A program made the translations under genes and the position numbers. DNA of 49,920 nucleotides from CAYILR01 sp964364175. GTDB taxonomy: Bacteria; Bdellovibrionota; UBA1018. Of the stretch, positions 1 through 7,460 are shown one piece after another. The first letter of the stretch is position 1. Each line of letters opens with the position of its first letter. The notes beneath the pieces are model-generated. The model had not been told where the DNA came from, made no database searches, and saw nothing but the letters and a program-made list of their open reading frames with translations. The stretch spans positions 1 to 49,920 of the forward strand of contig CAYILR010000032.1 of assembly GCA_964364175.1 (NCBI GenBank), in the 5' to 3' direction.

Positions 1-71
1 CTTCTTAGTAATTTTTTGCCTTGCAAGGTTGGTCATCCATATGAGCTTATTTACCTCTAGCCGGTGGAACA

Positions 72-1445
72 ATGAGTGGGGCATTGGTTCTTTCGGGAGC
101 TCCTTCGTCAGGGCTTCATGCGGCGACTAAAACTTACTCGGACAGTTATGTTGCTGGACTCGAAGTCAATAGTAGTGCTCTCAGCTCGATTGCCAATAAC
201 CAGGTTTTGGGATGGAATTCGGCAACTTCGAAATGGGCTCCTCTTACAGTCGTGGGAGCTGCCGATGCTACTGCGATTCAGGGTACGAACGTGGATTCAG
301 GCGCTCCAACCACAGCTAAGGTTCTGGTCTATGATACGGCGGTCGCGAGCAAATGGGCTCCAGCTACTTTGGCAGCAGCTTCGTTAGCGTCTGACTCTGT
401 TACGACCGTGAAAATTTTAGATAGCAACGTGACGACAGCAAAACTGGCTTCAAGTTCTGTGACAGCTGCTGTGATTGGAAGTGATGCAGTCACCACGACT
501 AAGATTTTAGATAGCAACGTGACGACGGCAAAACTGGCTTCGAGTTCTGTGACTGCTGCTGTGATTGGAAGCGATGCTGTGACTACTACAAAAATTCTGG
601 ATGCTGCTGTGACTGCTGCTAAAATTTCTGGATACCTACCCGGTACAATTATTGGGCAATTGACCTTCAGTACCACCAATGTGGTGATTAAAAGTGGGTT
701 TCAAACAGTGGTGAATAGCACGCCGGTTTCAATTACTGCCGACACCAACGTCGCCTGGTCAGGAGCTGCAGGTTGGAGATATGTGGTACTCAGTTCTGCA
801 GGCGCCGCAACGATTGAGACAATTCCGGTTGCTGAGATTACAGCAGATACTGCACGCTATACCCCTGCGCCCGTGTTCAATGGAACGCTGGGTGGATATT
901 ACTCAACAGTAAATACCACTAAACGAATTGTTGGAATTGCTCGTGGGGATGGCACTAATTTTCTTGAGGTGATTACTTACGGAAACGGGCGAAACAAAAA
1001 CGATAATTACATTGTGATTAAAAACGCCGCTGCCCCGCCCGCAGGCAAAACGATTCAAAGATTCACTACGGCCGTGTATACCCGAGGAGACGGAGCTACT
1101 TGGACAGATGATACCGTTGGTACCGATGGAACAAAAATCACGATCAACCGACCCGGGAAGGTCATGATGGGAGCGGGTGGAATTTTGGGATGCGGGGGAT
1201 GTAATTCGACGATTCAGCTGAATCCCGCCAATTTTGCTGATAGCACTCCGTACTTCGCAGATTCAACCGTAGCAATCGGTACCATTGCTTCAAGTAACGG
1301 GAACTTTTTTAGCTTTGGTACGAACGTGCCTGTGCCTGTATCTCCTGGGGACGTTCTTTATGTATTTGCGAATGGCGGGGGTGCGCAGATCTTGGACGGC
1401 ACGGCTAATTATGCGCGCATGTGGTTCTATCTAGAAGAGTACTGA
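72..1445 (+). CDS. tail-fibre-like repeat surface protein, probably 5'-truncated
   Basis: The predicted 457-residue protein opens with a collar typical of phage tail fibres and related surface proteins (MSGALVLSGAP, then LHAATKTY). Residues about 114-185 form 30-residue repeats rich in Thr, Ala, Val and Ser; the C-terminal 250 residues look like a beta-rich domain that I do not recognise. No signal peptide is visible. The reading frame upstream of the ATG continues the family motif (LPLAGGT directly before MSGAL) back to an in-frame TGA at 42-44, with no start codon between. The ATG therefore lies inside a conserved motif, and the gene is probably the 3' remnant of a longer one or is joined by a frameshift. 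A GGTGGA upstream of the ATG is a weak ribosome site. Function is unknown; a cell-surface fibre is an inference. Confidence 0.55.
   Translation: MSGALVLSGAPSSGLHAATKTYSDSYVAGLEVNSSALSSIANNQVLGWNSATSKWAPLTVVGAADATAIQGTNVDSGAPTTAKVLVYDTAVASKWAPATLAAASLASDSVTTVKILDSNVTTAKLASSSVTAAVIGSDAVTTTKILDSNVTTAKLASSSVTAAVIGSDAVTTTKILDAAVTAAKISGYLPGTIIGQLTFSTTNVVIKSGFQTVVNSTPVSITADTNVAWSGAAGWRYVVLSSAGAATIETIPVAEITADTARYTPAPVFNGTLGGYYSTVNTTKRIVGIARGDGTNFLEVITYGNGRNKNDNYIVIKNAAAPPAGKTIQRFTTAVYTRGDGATWTDDTVGTDGTKITINRPGKVMMGAGGILGCGGCNSTIQLNPANFADSTPYFADSTVAIGTIASSNGNFFSFGTNVPVPVSPGDVLYVFANGGGAQILDGTANYARMWFYLEEY
411..630 (+). repeat. 90-bp in-frame tandem repeat inside the tail-fibre-like gene
   Basis: Two full copies (411-500 and 501-590) and a partial third (from 591) encode the 30-residue unit KILDSNVTTAKLASSS plus VTAAVIGSDAVTTT. 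Copies differ mainly at third codon positions, as expected for an expressed protein repeat under selection. Confidence 0.8.
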
Positions 1446-1453
1446 CACGGGCA

Positions 1454-1482
1454 TTGACACCCACCCCTACTTGATCTAAATG
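1454..1482 (+). promoter_or_regulatory. candidate sigma-70 promoter giving a leaderless transcript
   Basis: TTGACA at 1454-1459 and TAAATG at 1477-1482 are 17 nt apart. The ATG of the next gene at 1490 lies where transcription would begin, and no Shine-Dalgarno sequence precedes it. Predicted from consensus only. Confidence 0.35.
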
Positions 1483-1489
1483 ATCCAAC

Positions 1490-1675
1490 ATGATCACACT
1501 TCTCGACGAAGCCGTTAAAAATAAAAAATTCGACTCACGCGTTATTGAAAGAAACCTCGATCGTGGCGTTATCAAGCGCGACGAAATGCAGGCTATCACC
1601 AAGGCTCTGCCGGATGATGCTGCAAATGCGGAATACATTACTCTCGAAGAAATCGCTAAGAGCTCGGGGAAGTAA
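1490..1675 (+). CDS. small protein of unknown function upstream of trxB
   Basis: This 61-residue charged protein (MITLLDEAVKNKK start) has no signal peptide or membrane segment and looks alpha-helical. It contains a KRDEMQAITKAL segment and an acidic DDAANAEYITLEEI segment. I do not recognise the family. It ends 3 nt before the trxB start, so the two are very likely cotranscribed. A promoter placed right before the ATG suggests a leaderless message. It is short, but its tight packing with trxB and ordinary codon use support a real gene. Any link to redox control is only a guess from position. Confidence 0.6.
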   Translation: MITLLDEAVKNKKFDSRVIERNLDRGVIKRDEMQAITKALPDDAANAEYITLEEIAKSSGK

Positions 1676-1678
1676 TCC

Positions 1679-2620
1679 ATGACATCCTCCCTAGCGGAAG
1701 GTGTTGAAGCTGTAGCTATTTTAGGTACTGGACCGGCGGGTCTCACGGCGGCGGTGTATTCTGCGCGTGCGAATCTCAAGCCTCTGGTCATTGAAGGCGA
1801 GCAACCCGGTGGGCAGCTGACGATCACTAGCGACGTAGAGAATTACCCCGGATTTCCGGATGGAATCATGGGCCCCGAGCTCATGGATAAATTTCGCAAA
1901 CAGGCTGAGCGGTTTGGTGCTCGGTTTGTGACTGGGCAAATCGTTAAAGCGGATCTTTCTCAGCAGCCTTTTGTTCTTGAAACTTCCTCTGGTGCAAAAA
2001 TCAAAGCACAGACCCTGATCATTTCGACGGGCGCGTCGGCCAAGTGGTTGGGAATCGAGTCCGAGAAAAAGTACATGGGCAAGGGCCTGTCGTCTTGCGC
2101 GACCTGCGACGGATTTTTCTTCAAAGGAATGGACATTGCTGTCGTCGGTGGCGGTGATACCGCGATGGAAGAGGCAACTTTTCTCACTCGTTTTGCCAAG
2201 TCGGTGACCGTGATTCATCGCCGCGATACGTTACGTGCCAGCAAAATCATGCAGGACAAGGCTTTTAAAAATTCCAAGATCAAATTCGTTTGGGATTCAG
2301 CCATCGAAGAAATCACGGGTGAGCGTGAAGTCGAATGCGCGAAGGTGAAAAACTTCAAGACCGGCCAGATGCAGGACCTGCCCGTGAAGGGGATCTTCGT
2401 GGCGATCGGGCATCAGCCGAACACCGGGATTTTCAAGGGGCAGCTGGACATGGATGCCGTTGGGTATCTGAAAGTCCAACCCGGAACGACCAAGACCAAT
2501 ATCCCCGGAGTTTTTGCTGCGGGCGACGTGGCTGATCCGCACTATCGCCAAGCAGTTTCCGCTGCCGGTACGGGTTGCATGGCTGCGATCGACGCCGAGC
2601 GATTCCTCGAAAAAAGCTGA
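1679..2620 (+). CDS. trxB: thioredoxin reductase
   Basis: TrxB is a cytoplasmic FAD enzyme that passes electrons from NADPH to thioredoxin. The 313-residue length is usual for the low-molecular-weight bacterial type. The FAD-binding GTGPAG is at residues 16-21, the redox-active CATC at 140-143, the NADPH-binding GGGDTAMEEA at 157-166 followed by HRR, and the C-terminal FAD motif GVFAAGDV near 283. GGGGAAG about 7 nt before the ATG is a plausible ribosome site. The gene follows the 61-aa small protein by 3 nt. All catalytic elements are present, and nothing looks unusual. Confidence 0.95.
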   Translation: MTSSLAEGVEAVAILGTGPAGLTAAVYSARANLKPLVIEGEQPGGQLTITSDVENYPGFPDGIMGPELMDKFRKQAERFGARFVTGQIVKADLSQQPFVLETSSGAKIKAQTLIISTGASAKWLGIESEKKYMGKGLSSCATCDGFFFKGMDIAVVGGGDTAMEEATFLTRFAKSVTVIHRRDTLRASKIMQDKAFKNSKIKFVWDSAIEEITGEREVECAKVKNFKTGQMQDLPVKGIFVAIGHQPNTGIFKGQLDMDAVGYLKVQPGTTKTNIPGVFAAGDVADPHYRQAVSAAGTGCMAAIDAERFLEKS

Positions 2621-2681
2621 AGCAAGTTCTCAGTTTTCGCTCAGCTAGCCGCACCCAGTTGTGGTAGCGAATATCATAGCT

Positions 2682-4193
2682 ATGGAAACTCCAAATTCAC
2701 CCGCGATCGAGAATGCCTCCGAACAAGTACAAATCCGTTTTGAGAAAATGCGCAAGCATTGGGAGCGCGGCGATTCGCCTTACAAGAATGGCTATTCGCC
2801 CAAGAATCTCGCAGGCGATTTGCACCGTGAATATGGCGAGCTGACTCGCGAAGTTCTCGAGCCCAAAGCGATCCCAGTTTCCGTCGCCGGCCGGATCATG
2901 ACCATCCGTGCGATGGGCAAGGCGTCGTTCGTCACCGTGCAGGATCGCTCGGGCACGATTCAGCTCTATGTTTCGCAAAACGACATCGGTCTCGACAACT
3001 ATGCTCACTTTAAAGAGTGGGACATGGGCGATGTGATGTACGTCGAAGGAAAATTATTCAAAACCAAAACAGGTGAACTTTCGATTCACGCGCATCAGGC
3101 CGTGCTGCTGACGAAAACTCTTCGCCCACTTCCCGAAAAATTCCACGGCGTGACGGACGTCGAAATCAAATATCGTCAGCGCTACCTCGACCTGATGACG
3201 AATCAGGCCACCGTTCAAACCTTCAAACGCCGCTCCAAAATCGTCGAAGAAATCCGTGCGTTTTTCTTGGAACGGGATTTCCTCGAAGTCGAAACTCCGA
3301 TGATGCATCCCATTGCAGGAGGTGCAGCTGCGCGTCCCTTCGTCACGCATCACAACACCCTGGACATGGAATTGTATCTGCGAATCGCGCCGGAGCTTTA
3401 TCTCAAGCGCCTGGTCGTCGGCGGAATCGATCGCGTATTCGAGATCAATCGCAACTTCCGTAACGAAGGGATTTCGATCAAGCACAATCCCGAATTCACG
3501 ATGTTGGAATTCTACCAAGCCTACGCGACTTACGAAGATCTGATGGATCTGACCGAGACACTTTTCCAGCGAATCGCCGACAAAGTGATCGGCAGTCGCA
3601 AGCTGACCTACCAAGGCACCGAAATCCAACTCGACGGCCAGTGGGAGCGAATCACGGTGGAAGATGCGATTTTGAAATACAGCGGGTTCAAGGATCGATC
3701 TCAAATCCGAAACCGCCTAGCTCTCCTCGACTACGGAAAACAAAAGCAATTGCCCATGCATCCAGAGGATTCGGTGGGCGGATTGATGATGGTGATTTTT
3801 GATGAGGAAGTAGAGTCGAAATTGATTCAACCCACCTTCGTCACGATGTACCCGCTGGATGTCTCGCCGCTGTCTCGCAAGAACGAAAAAGATCCATTCC
3901 TTGTCGATCGATTCGAGTTATTTGTCTACGGCCGCGAGATGGCCAACGCGTTCTCCGAGTTGAACGATCCCGTGGATCAACGCGCGCGGTTCGAAGCGCA
4001 AATGCAGGATAGACGAGATGGCGACGAAGAGGCTTGCGACATGGACGAGGATTTTGTGACAGCGCTCGAGCACGGAATGCCGCCGACTGCCGGGCAGGGG
4101 ATCGGGATTGATCGTCTGGTGATGTTGTTCACCGATTCCGCCAGCATCCGCGATGTGATTTTGTTTCCGCAGATGCGTCAGCATTCAGGTTAA
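2682..4193 (+). CDS. lysS: lysyl-tRNA synthetase, class II
   Basis: Charges tRNA-Lys with lysine in the cytoplasm. An N-terminal OB-fold anticodon-binding domain occupies about residues 60-160 (VAGRIMTIRAMGKASF), and the class II catalytic domain follows: motif 1 around FLEVETPMM, motif 2 around FRNEGISIKHNPEFTMLE, and motif 3 GIGIDRLVML near the C terminus. The length of 503 residues matches the family. A GTG at 2661 would add seven residues. I chose the ATG at 2682 because METPN is a more ordinary start, although neither has a clear Shine-Dalgarno sequence. It precedes a probable accessory insertion (the AAA ATPase) and then the lolC operon. Confidence 0.95.
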   Translation: METPNSPAIENASEQVQIRFEKMRKHWERGDSPYKNGYSPKNLAGDLHREYGELTREVLEPKAIPVSVAGRIMTIRAMGKASFVTVQDRSGTIQLYVSQNDIGLDNYAHFKEWDMGDVMYVEGKLFKTKTGELSIHAHQAVLLTKTLRPLPEKFHGVTDVEIKYRQRYLDLMTNQATVQTFKRRSKIVEEIRAFFLERDFLEVETPMMHPIAGGAAARPFVTHHNTLDMELYLRIAPELYLKRLVVGGIDRVFEINRNFRNEGISIKHNPEFTMLEFYQAYATYEDLMDLTETLFQRIADKVIGSRKLTYQGTEIQLDGQWERITVEDAILKYSGFKDRSQIRNRLALLDYGKQKQLPMHPEDSVGGLMMVIFDEEVESKLIQPTFVTMYPLDVSPLSRKNEKDPFLVDRFELFVYGREMANAFSELNDPVDQRARFEAQMQDRRDGDEEACDMDEDFVTALEHGMPPTAGQGIGIDRLVMLFTDSASIRDVILFPQMRQHSG

Positions 4194-4230
4194 ATCCGGG
4201 CTAGATAAAACGCCTATTATAGCGCAAACA

Positions 4231-4285
4231 CACAAAACTATGCCTATTTTATGCATTTAGATCTTTGAATAGGTATAGTTTTGTG
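4231..4285. repeat. 18-bp inverted repeat upstream of the AAA ATPase
   Basis: Arms at 4231-4248 and 4268-4285 match at 17 of 18 positions (CACAAAACTATGCCTATT against CACAAAACTATACCTATT) around a 19-nt loop. The right arm ends 12 nt before the ATPase ATG. No U-tract follows, so it looks more like an operator or an insertion boundary than a lysS terminator. Confidence 0.7.
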
Positions 4286-4297
4286 CATAATAGAATT

Positions 4298-5482
4298 ATG
4301 CCCCATTATCGTATTCGCTATACAGAAGAGCACCTGGAAAAAATGGCGAACCTTTGGCCTGTAGTCGGCGTTGTGGGTGCACGGCAAGTGGGTAAGACTA
4401 CATTTTTAGGAAATCAGCTTTCTTTTCAAAGTGTTTCCAATTTGGACGAAGAGTCCATTCGTTCGTCAGCACAGGCTTCTGCAAGTGGTTTTTTGTCGTC
4501 GCTTGAGGAGCCAGCCTTGATTGACGAAGTCCAACGAGTCCCCAAGCTTTTCGAGGCACTCAAACTCAGTGTGGACAAAAAACGCAGACCCGGCCGCTTC
4601 TTTTTGACGGGTTCTGTTTCTTTTTCCGAAGGAGCAGGCATTCGTGAGTCGCTCACCGGCAGAATTGGGGTCTGCCATTTGCATCCGTTAACCTTGGGTG
4701 AAGCGCATCAGCTCGCCAGGCCCAAAATACTTCCTCTGAAAAAACAAATCACAACGGCGATGTCTCCTCGTATTCATCCTGACTCTTTTTCTGAGGCGCT
4801 TCCACTGGGTGGAATGCCCGTTCCGATGTTTATTCGCGACCCGGATCAACGAAAACTTTATTGGCAGGGGTGGCTTTCTACTACCATCCTGAGGGATATG
4901 GCACGGCTTTTTAAACGAGGATTTCAGCCGGAATTCGCCTACTCGCTCCTTGAGCAAATAGGAAAAATCCTGAGAAATGGCGAACTGCCGACAACGGCTC
5001 ACTTTCGTTCCAAGTCTTCGCGGAAACTCTCAGCTTATCTTCATGCTTTCGAGGCCATTTTTGTGCTTCGGAGGTTGGCTCCTCATGACCTGGGAACCGG
5101 AAAAACAGCATGGCTGCCTTTTGATTCTGGTCTAGGCACCTACTTGGCTGGAAATTACCTGGAGGAAGGCGCACGCTTGAGCTTGTCGCGGATTTTATTT
5201 TTAAATGAAATAAGTGCATTATTTCATGCGACGGGAGAAAACTTTTTCCCTGTTTATTACAAGTCACCCAAAGCGGAGCCCTGCGACTTAGTCGTTCAGA
5301 ATATTCCCATCAAAATCGTTCCGATGTCGGAATTAGGATCTGGCCCCTGGGGGTGGTATGCCAGCGGTGTCAAGGCTGCCGCAAAAAAATTAGGAACGAA
5401 ACAAGGTGTTTTAGTAGCCCCTATTTTGAAGCCAGTACTTGAAAAAGATCTGGTGATCGCACCTTGGACACTCTGGAGCTGA
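4298..5482 (+). CDS. AAA-family ATPase with DUF4143-like C-terminal domain
   Basis: A 394-residue cytoplasmic protein of the widespread AAA_14/DUF4143 type. The Walker A motif GARQVGKTT is near residues 27-35, a Walker B-like ALIDEVQRVP lies around residues 80-89, and a sensor-like FFLTGSVSF follows. The C-terminal half resembles the DUF4143 nuclease-fold region, with a basic KSSRKLSAYL segment and a late SPKAEPCDLVV stretch. Family members are common accessory genes with no settled function. The ATG at 4298 was preferred over the TTG at 4265, which lies inside the inverted repeat. It stands alone between lysS and lolC, with looser spacing than its neighbours, so horizontal acquisition is likely. 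Confidence 0.75.
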   Translation: MPHYRIRYTEEHLEKMANLWPVVGVVGARQVGKTTFLGNQLSFQSVSNLDEESIRSSAQASASGFLSSLEEPALIDEVQRVPKLFEALKLSVDKKRRPGRFFLTGSVSFSEGAGIRESLTGRIGVCHLHPLTLGEAHQLARPKILPLKKQITTAMSPRIHPDSFSEALPLGGMPVPMFIRDPDQRKLYWQGWLSTTILRDMARLFKRGFQPEFAYSLLEQIGKILRNGELPTTAHFRSKSSRKLSAYLHAFEAIFVLRRLAPHDLGTGKTAWLPFDSGLGTYLAGNYLEEGARLSLSRILFLNEISALFHATGENFFPVYYKSPKAEPCDLVVQNIPIKIVPMSELGSGPWGWYASGVKAAAKKLGTKQGVLVAPILKPVLEKDLVIAPWTLWS

Positions 5483-5563
5483 CCCCCTCAAAAATCCCCC
5501 TCAAACCCTAGCACTCCTCTGCTAGCTGAGTTATGACCAAACTCTCATGAGAGAGTACGCACC

Positions 5564-6781
5564 ATGAATTCCCAACTCCGAGTCGTGGGTTGGATCGCAA
5601 CCCGCTTCCTGATGACCAAGTCCTCGGACGGGTTTCTCTCGCTGATCACCACCGTTTCAATTGGGGGCGTGGCTCTTGGGGTCATCGCACTGACTGTGGT
5701 TCTGAGTGTAATCAACGGATTCGAGGGCGAATTGGTCCGCGTGATCAGCGGCATGAACGGCGACGTGATTGTCTACACCCGCGGCGAGCCAATCGCGTAC
5801 CCCGATCAGATGACAGAAAAGATCAAACTCATGGAGTCGAGTGTGGTTGCGGCTACTCCTGCTTTCATTGCCCCCATGATGGCCAGCGGACCGGCGGGTT
5901 CGTCGGGAGTCGTGGTCGAGGGCGTGGATCTGGCGACTGTGGAGTCGGTCACGCGGCTCAAGCAATCTGTATCCAGCGGTCGCCTGGCGGAAACTCCAGA
6001 AGAAGTCGCGCTGGGCAGCGTGTTGGCTAAAAAACTGGGCGTAGCAGAAGGCGATTCGGTTCGTCTGGTGGTTCCCACTTTGGGGCAATCCTCGCATCCA
6101 CCGAAAATTCTTCAGGCCAAGGTCACCGGAATCGTCAAAATGGGGATGTACGAATACGATTCTCAGTTTGTGTTCATGACGCTGCCGGGCGTACAGGAAT
6201 TTACAGAAAATCCTGGAAAAGCTACCGCATTTAAATTGAAACTGAAGGCAGGCGAGGACTCCACGCGAGTTTCGGACCGCTTGAGTCGGGCGTTCTCGTA
6301 TCCGCTCAAGGCGCGCGACTGGGGTCAGATCAATCGCAATGTGTTTTATGCGATTCGTCTCGAAAAAGCAGTGATTGCAGTCATTCTGACTGTGATCATC
6401 ATTGTGGCTGCATTCAATGTGGTCAGTACTCTGATGATGATGATTCACGACAAGACCCAAGAAATCGCGATCTTAAAGGCGATGGGATTCCAAAAACGGC
6501 AAAGTTTTGGTTTGTTTTGCGCCATTGGAACGGGTATTGGAATTGTCGGAACAGCAATTGGAATTGGGTTGGGTTTGGCCATTTGTGCGGGGTTGTCGCG
6601 CGCGCGGTGGATTGATCTGCCCGCGGATATTTATTACATCGAATATCTTCCAGTAATTGTTCGTTGGAATGAAGTGTTTTGGATTGCGGTGTCGGGGGTT
6701 GTGATTACTGCGTTGGCAACGTGGTATCCGTCTGCGCACGTGTCCAATCGTTCACCCTTAGACGGACTGAAATATGACTGA
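5564..6781 (+). CDS. lolC: lipoprotein-releasing ABC transporter permease (LolC/LolE family)
   Basis: Inner-membrane permease that, with LolD, releases outer-membrane lipoproteins to LolA. The 405 residues show the family plan: a first membrane helix at about 25-50 (GGVALGVIALTVVLSVINGFEG), a large periplasmic MacB-like domain, then three helices from about 265 to 395. An EIAILKAMGFQ coupling segment, which contacts LolD, precedes the third helix. Only one permease gene is seen here, so it may work as a LolF-like homodimer. It overlaps lolD by 8 nt (ATGACTGA). The ribosome site GAGAG sits in the 3' arm of a small hairpin (5541-5556), ACTCTC-ATGA-GAGAGT. Confidence 0.9.
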   Translation: MNSQLRVVGWIATRFLMTKSSDGFLSLITTVSIGGVALGVIALTVVLSVINGFEGELVRVISGMNGDVIVYTRGEPIAYPDQMTEKIKLMESSVVAATPAFIAPMMASGPAGSSGVVVEGVDLATVESVTRLKQSVSSGRLAETPEEVALGSVLAKKLGVAEGDSVRLVVPTLGQSSHPPKILQAKVTGIVKMGMYEYDSQFVFMTLPGVQEFTENPGKATAFKLKLKAGEDSTRVSDRLSRAFSYPLKARDWGQINRNVFYAIRLEKAVIAVILTVIIIVAAFNVVSTLMMMIHDKTQEIAILKAMGFQKRQSFGLFCAIGTGIGIVGTAIGIGLGLAICAGLSRARWIDLPADIYYIEYLPVIVRWNEVFWIAVSGVVITALATWYPSAHVSNRSPLDGLKYD

Positions 6782-7460
6782 AAATTACATCTTGAGAGCC
6801 GAAGGCATTCGCAAGTCATTTTTCAAAGGAAAAATGGAAGTGCCCGTTCTGCGTGGTGTGAATCTGAATATTCAGGCGGGAGAAATGGTTGCGATCACCG
6901 GCGCGTCGGGTGTCGGGAAGAGCACGCTCCTGCATATTTTGGGAACTCTCGAGGCGCCCACTGGCGGTCGAGTTTTGTTCGGTCCGGATCAAAAAGATAT
7001 TTTTAAATTTTCGGAGAAGGCGCTCGCTGTTTTTCGGAATCGTGCATTGGGATTCGTGTTTCAATTTCATTATCTCTTGCCCGAGTTCACTGCGCTGGAA
7101 AACGTGATCATGCCTGCATTGATCGCTGGGTTTTCGAGGAAGATGGCAGAAGCACAAGCGCGAGAGTTGTTGGATTTTGTGGGTTTGTCGCATCGATTGG
7201 ATCATCGTCCTGCTGAGTTGTCAGGGGGAGAACAACAGCGAGTGGCGATTGCTCGGGCGGTGATTTTGAAGCCTCAGATGCTGATGGCAGACGAGTTGAC
7301 GGGGAATTTGGATTCTGCCAATAGCGCGATGGTTTTGGATTTATTGGCGCGATTGAATCAAGCAACAGGTGTTTCTGTTTTGCTGGTGACTCATGACAGC
7401 GAACTCGCATCCCGAATGCATCGCGTGCTGGCGATGAAGGATGGACGGTTTGTTGCATGA
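6774..7460 (+). CDS. lolD: lipoprotein-releasing ABC transporter ATPase LolD
   Basis: ATPase partner of the LolC-type permease. In 228 residues it has Walker A GASGVGKST (43-51), a Q-loop VFQFHYLLPEFTALEN typical of the MacB/LolD group, signature LSGGEQQ (149-155), Walker B LMADE (to Glu174) and the H-loop THD. The usual Pro after the catalytic Glu is Leu here (ADELTGNLD instead of ADEPTGNLD), a substitution close to the D-loop; all residues that bind or hydrolyse ATP are intact. It overlaps lolC by 8 nt and bamA by 4 nt (ATGA), so translation of the three is coupled. Confidence 0.93.
   Translation: MTENYILRAEGIRKSFFKGKMEVPVLRGVNLNIQAGEMVAITGASGVGKSTLLHILGTLEAPTGGRVLFGPDQKDIFKFSEKALAVFRNRALGFVFQFHYLLPEFTALENVIMPALIAGFSRKMAEAQARELLDFVGLSHRLDHRPAELSGGEQQRVAIARAVILKPQMLMADELTGNLDSANSAMVLDLLARLNQATGVSVLLVTHDSELASRMHRVLAMKDGRFVA

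Noticed and set aside
411..630. 90-bp periodic repeat that could look like a CRISPR or tandem-repeat locus
   Set aside because: The repeat stays in frame in a long protein, has no spacers, and varies mainly at third codon positions.
329..679. 116-residue minus-strand repeat protein
   Set aside because: Antisense of the 90-bp coding repeat; periodicity is inherited from it.
72..1445. Prophage remnant suggested by tail-fibre similarity
   Set aside because: No other phage gene nearby; tail-fibre-like surface repeats are common outside phages.
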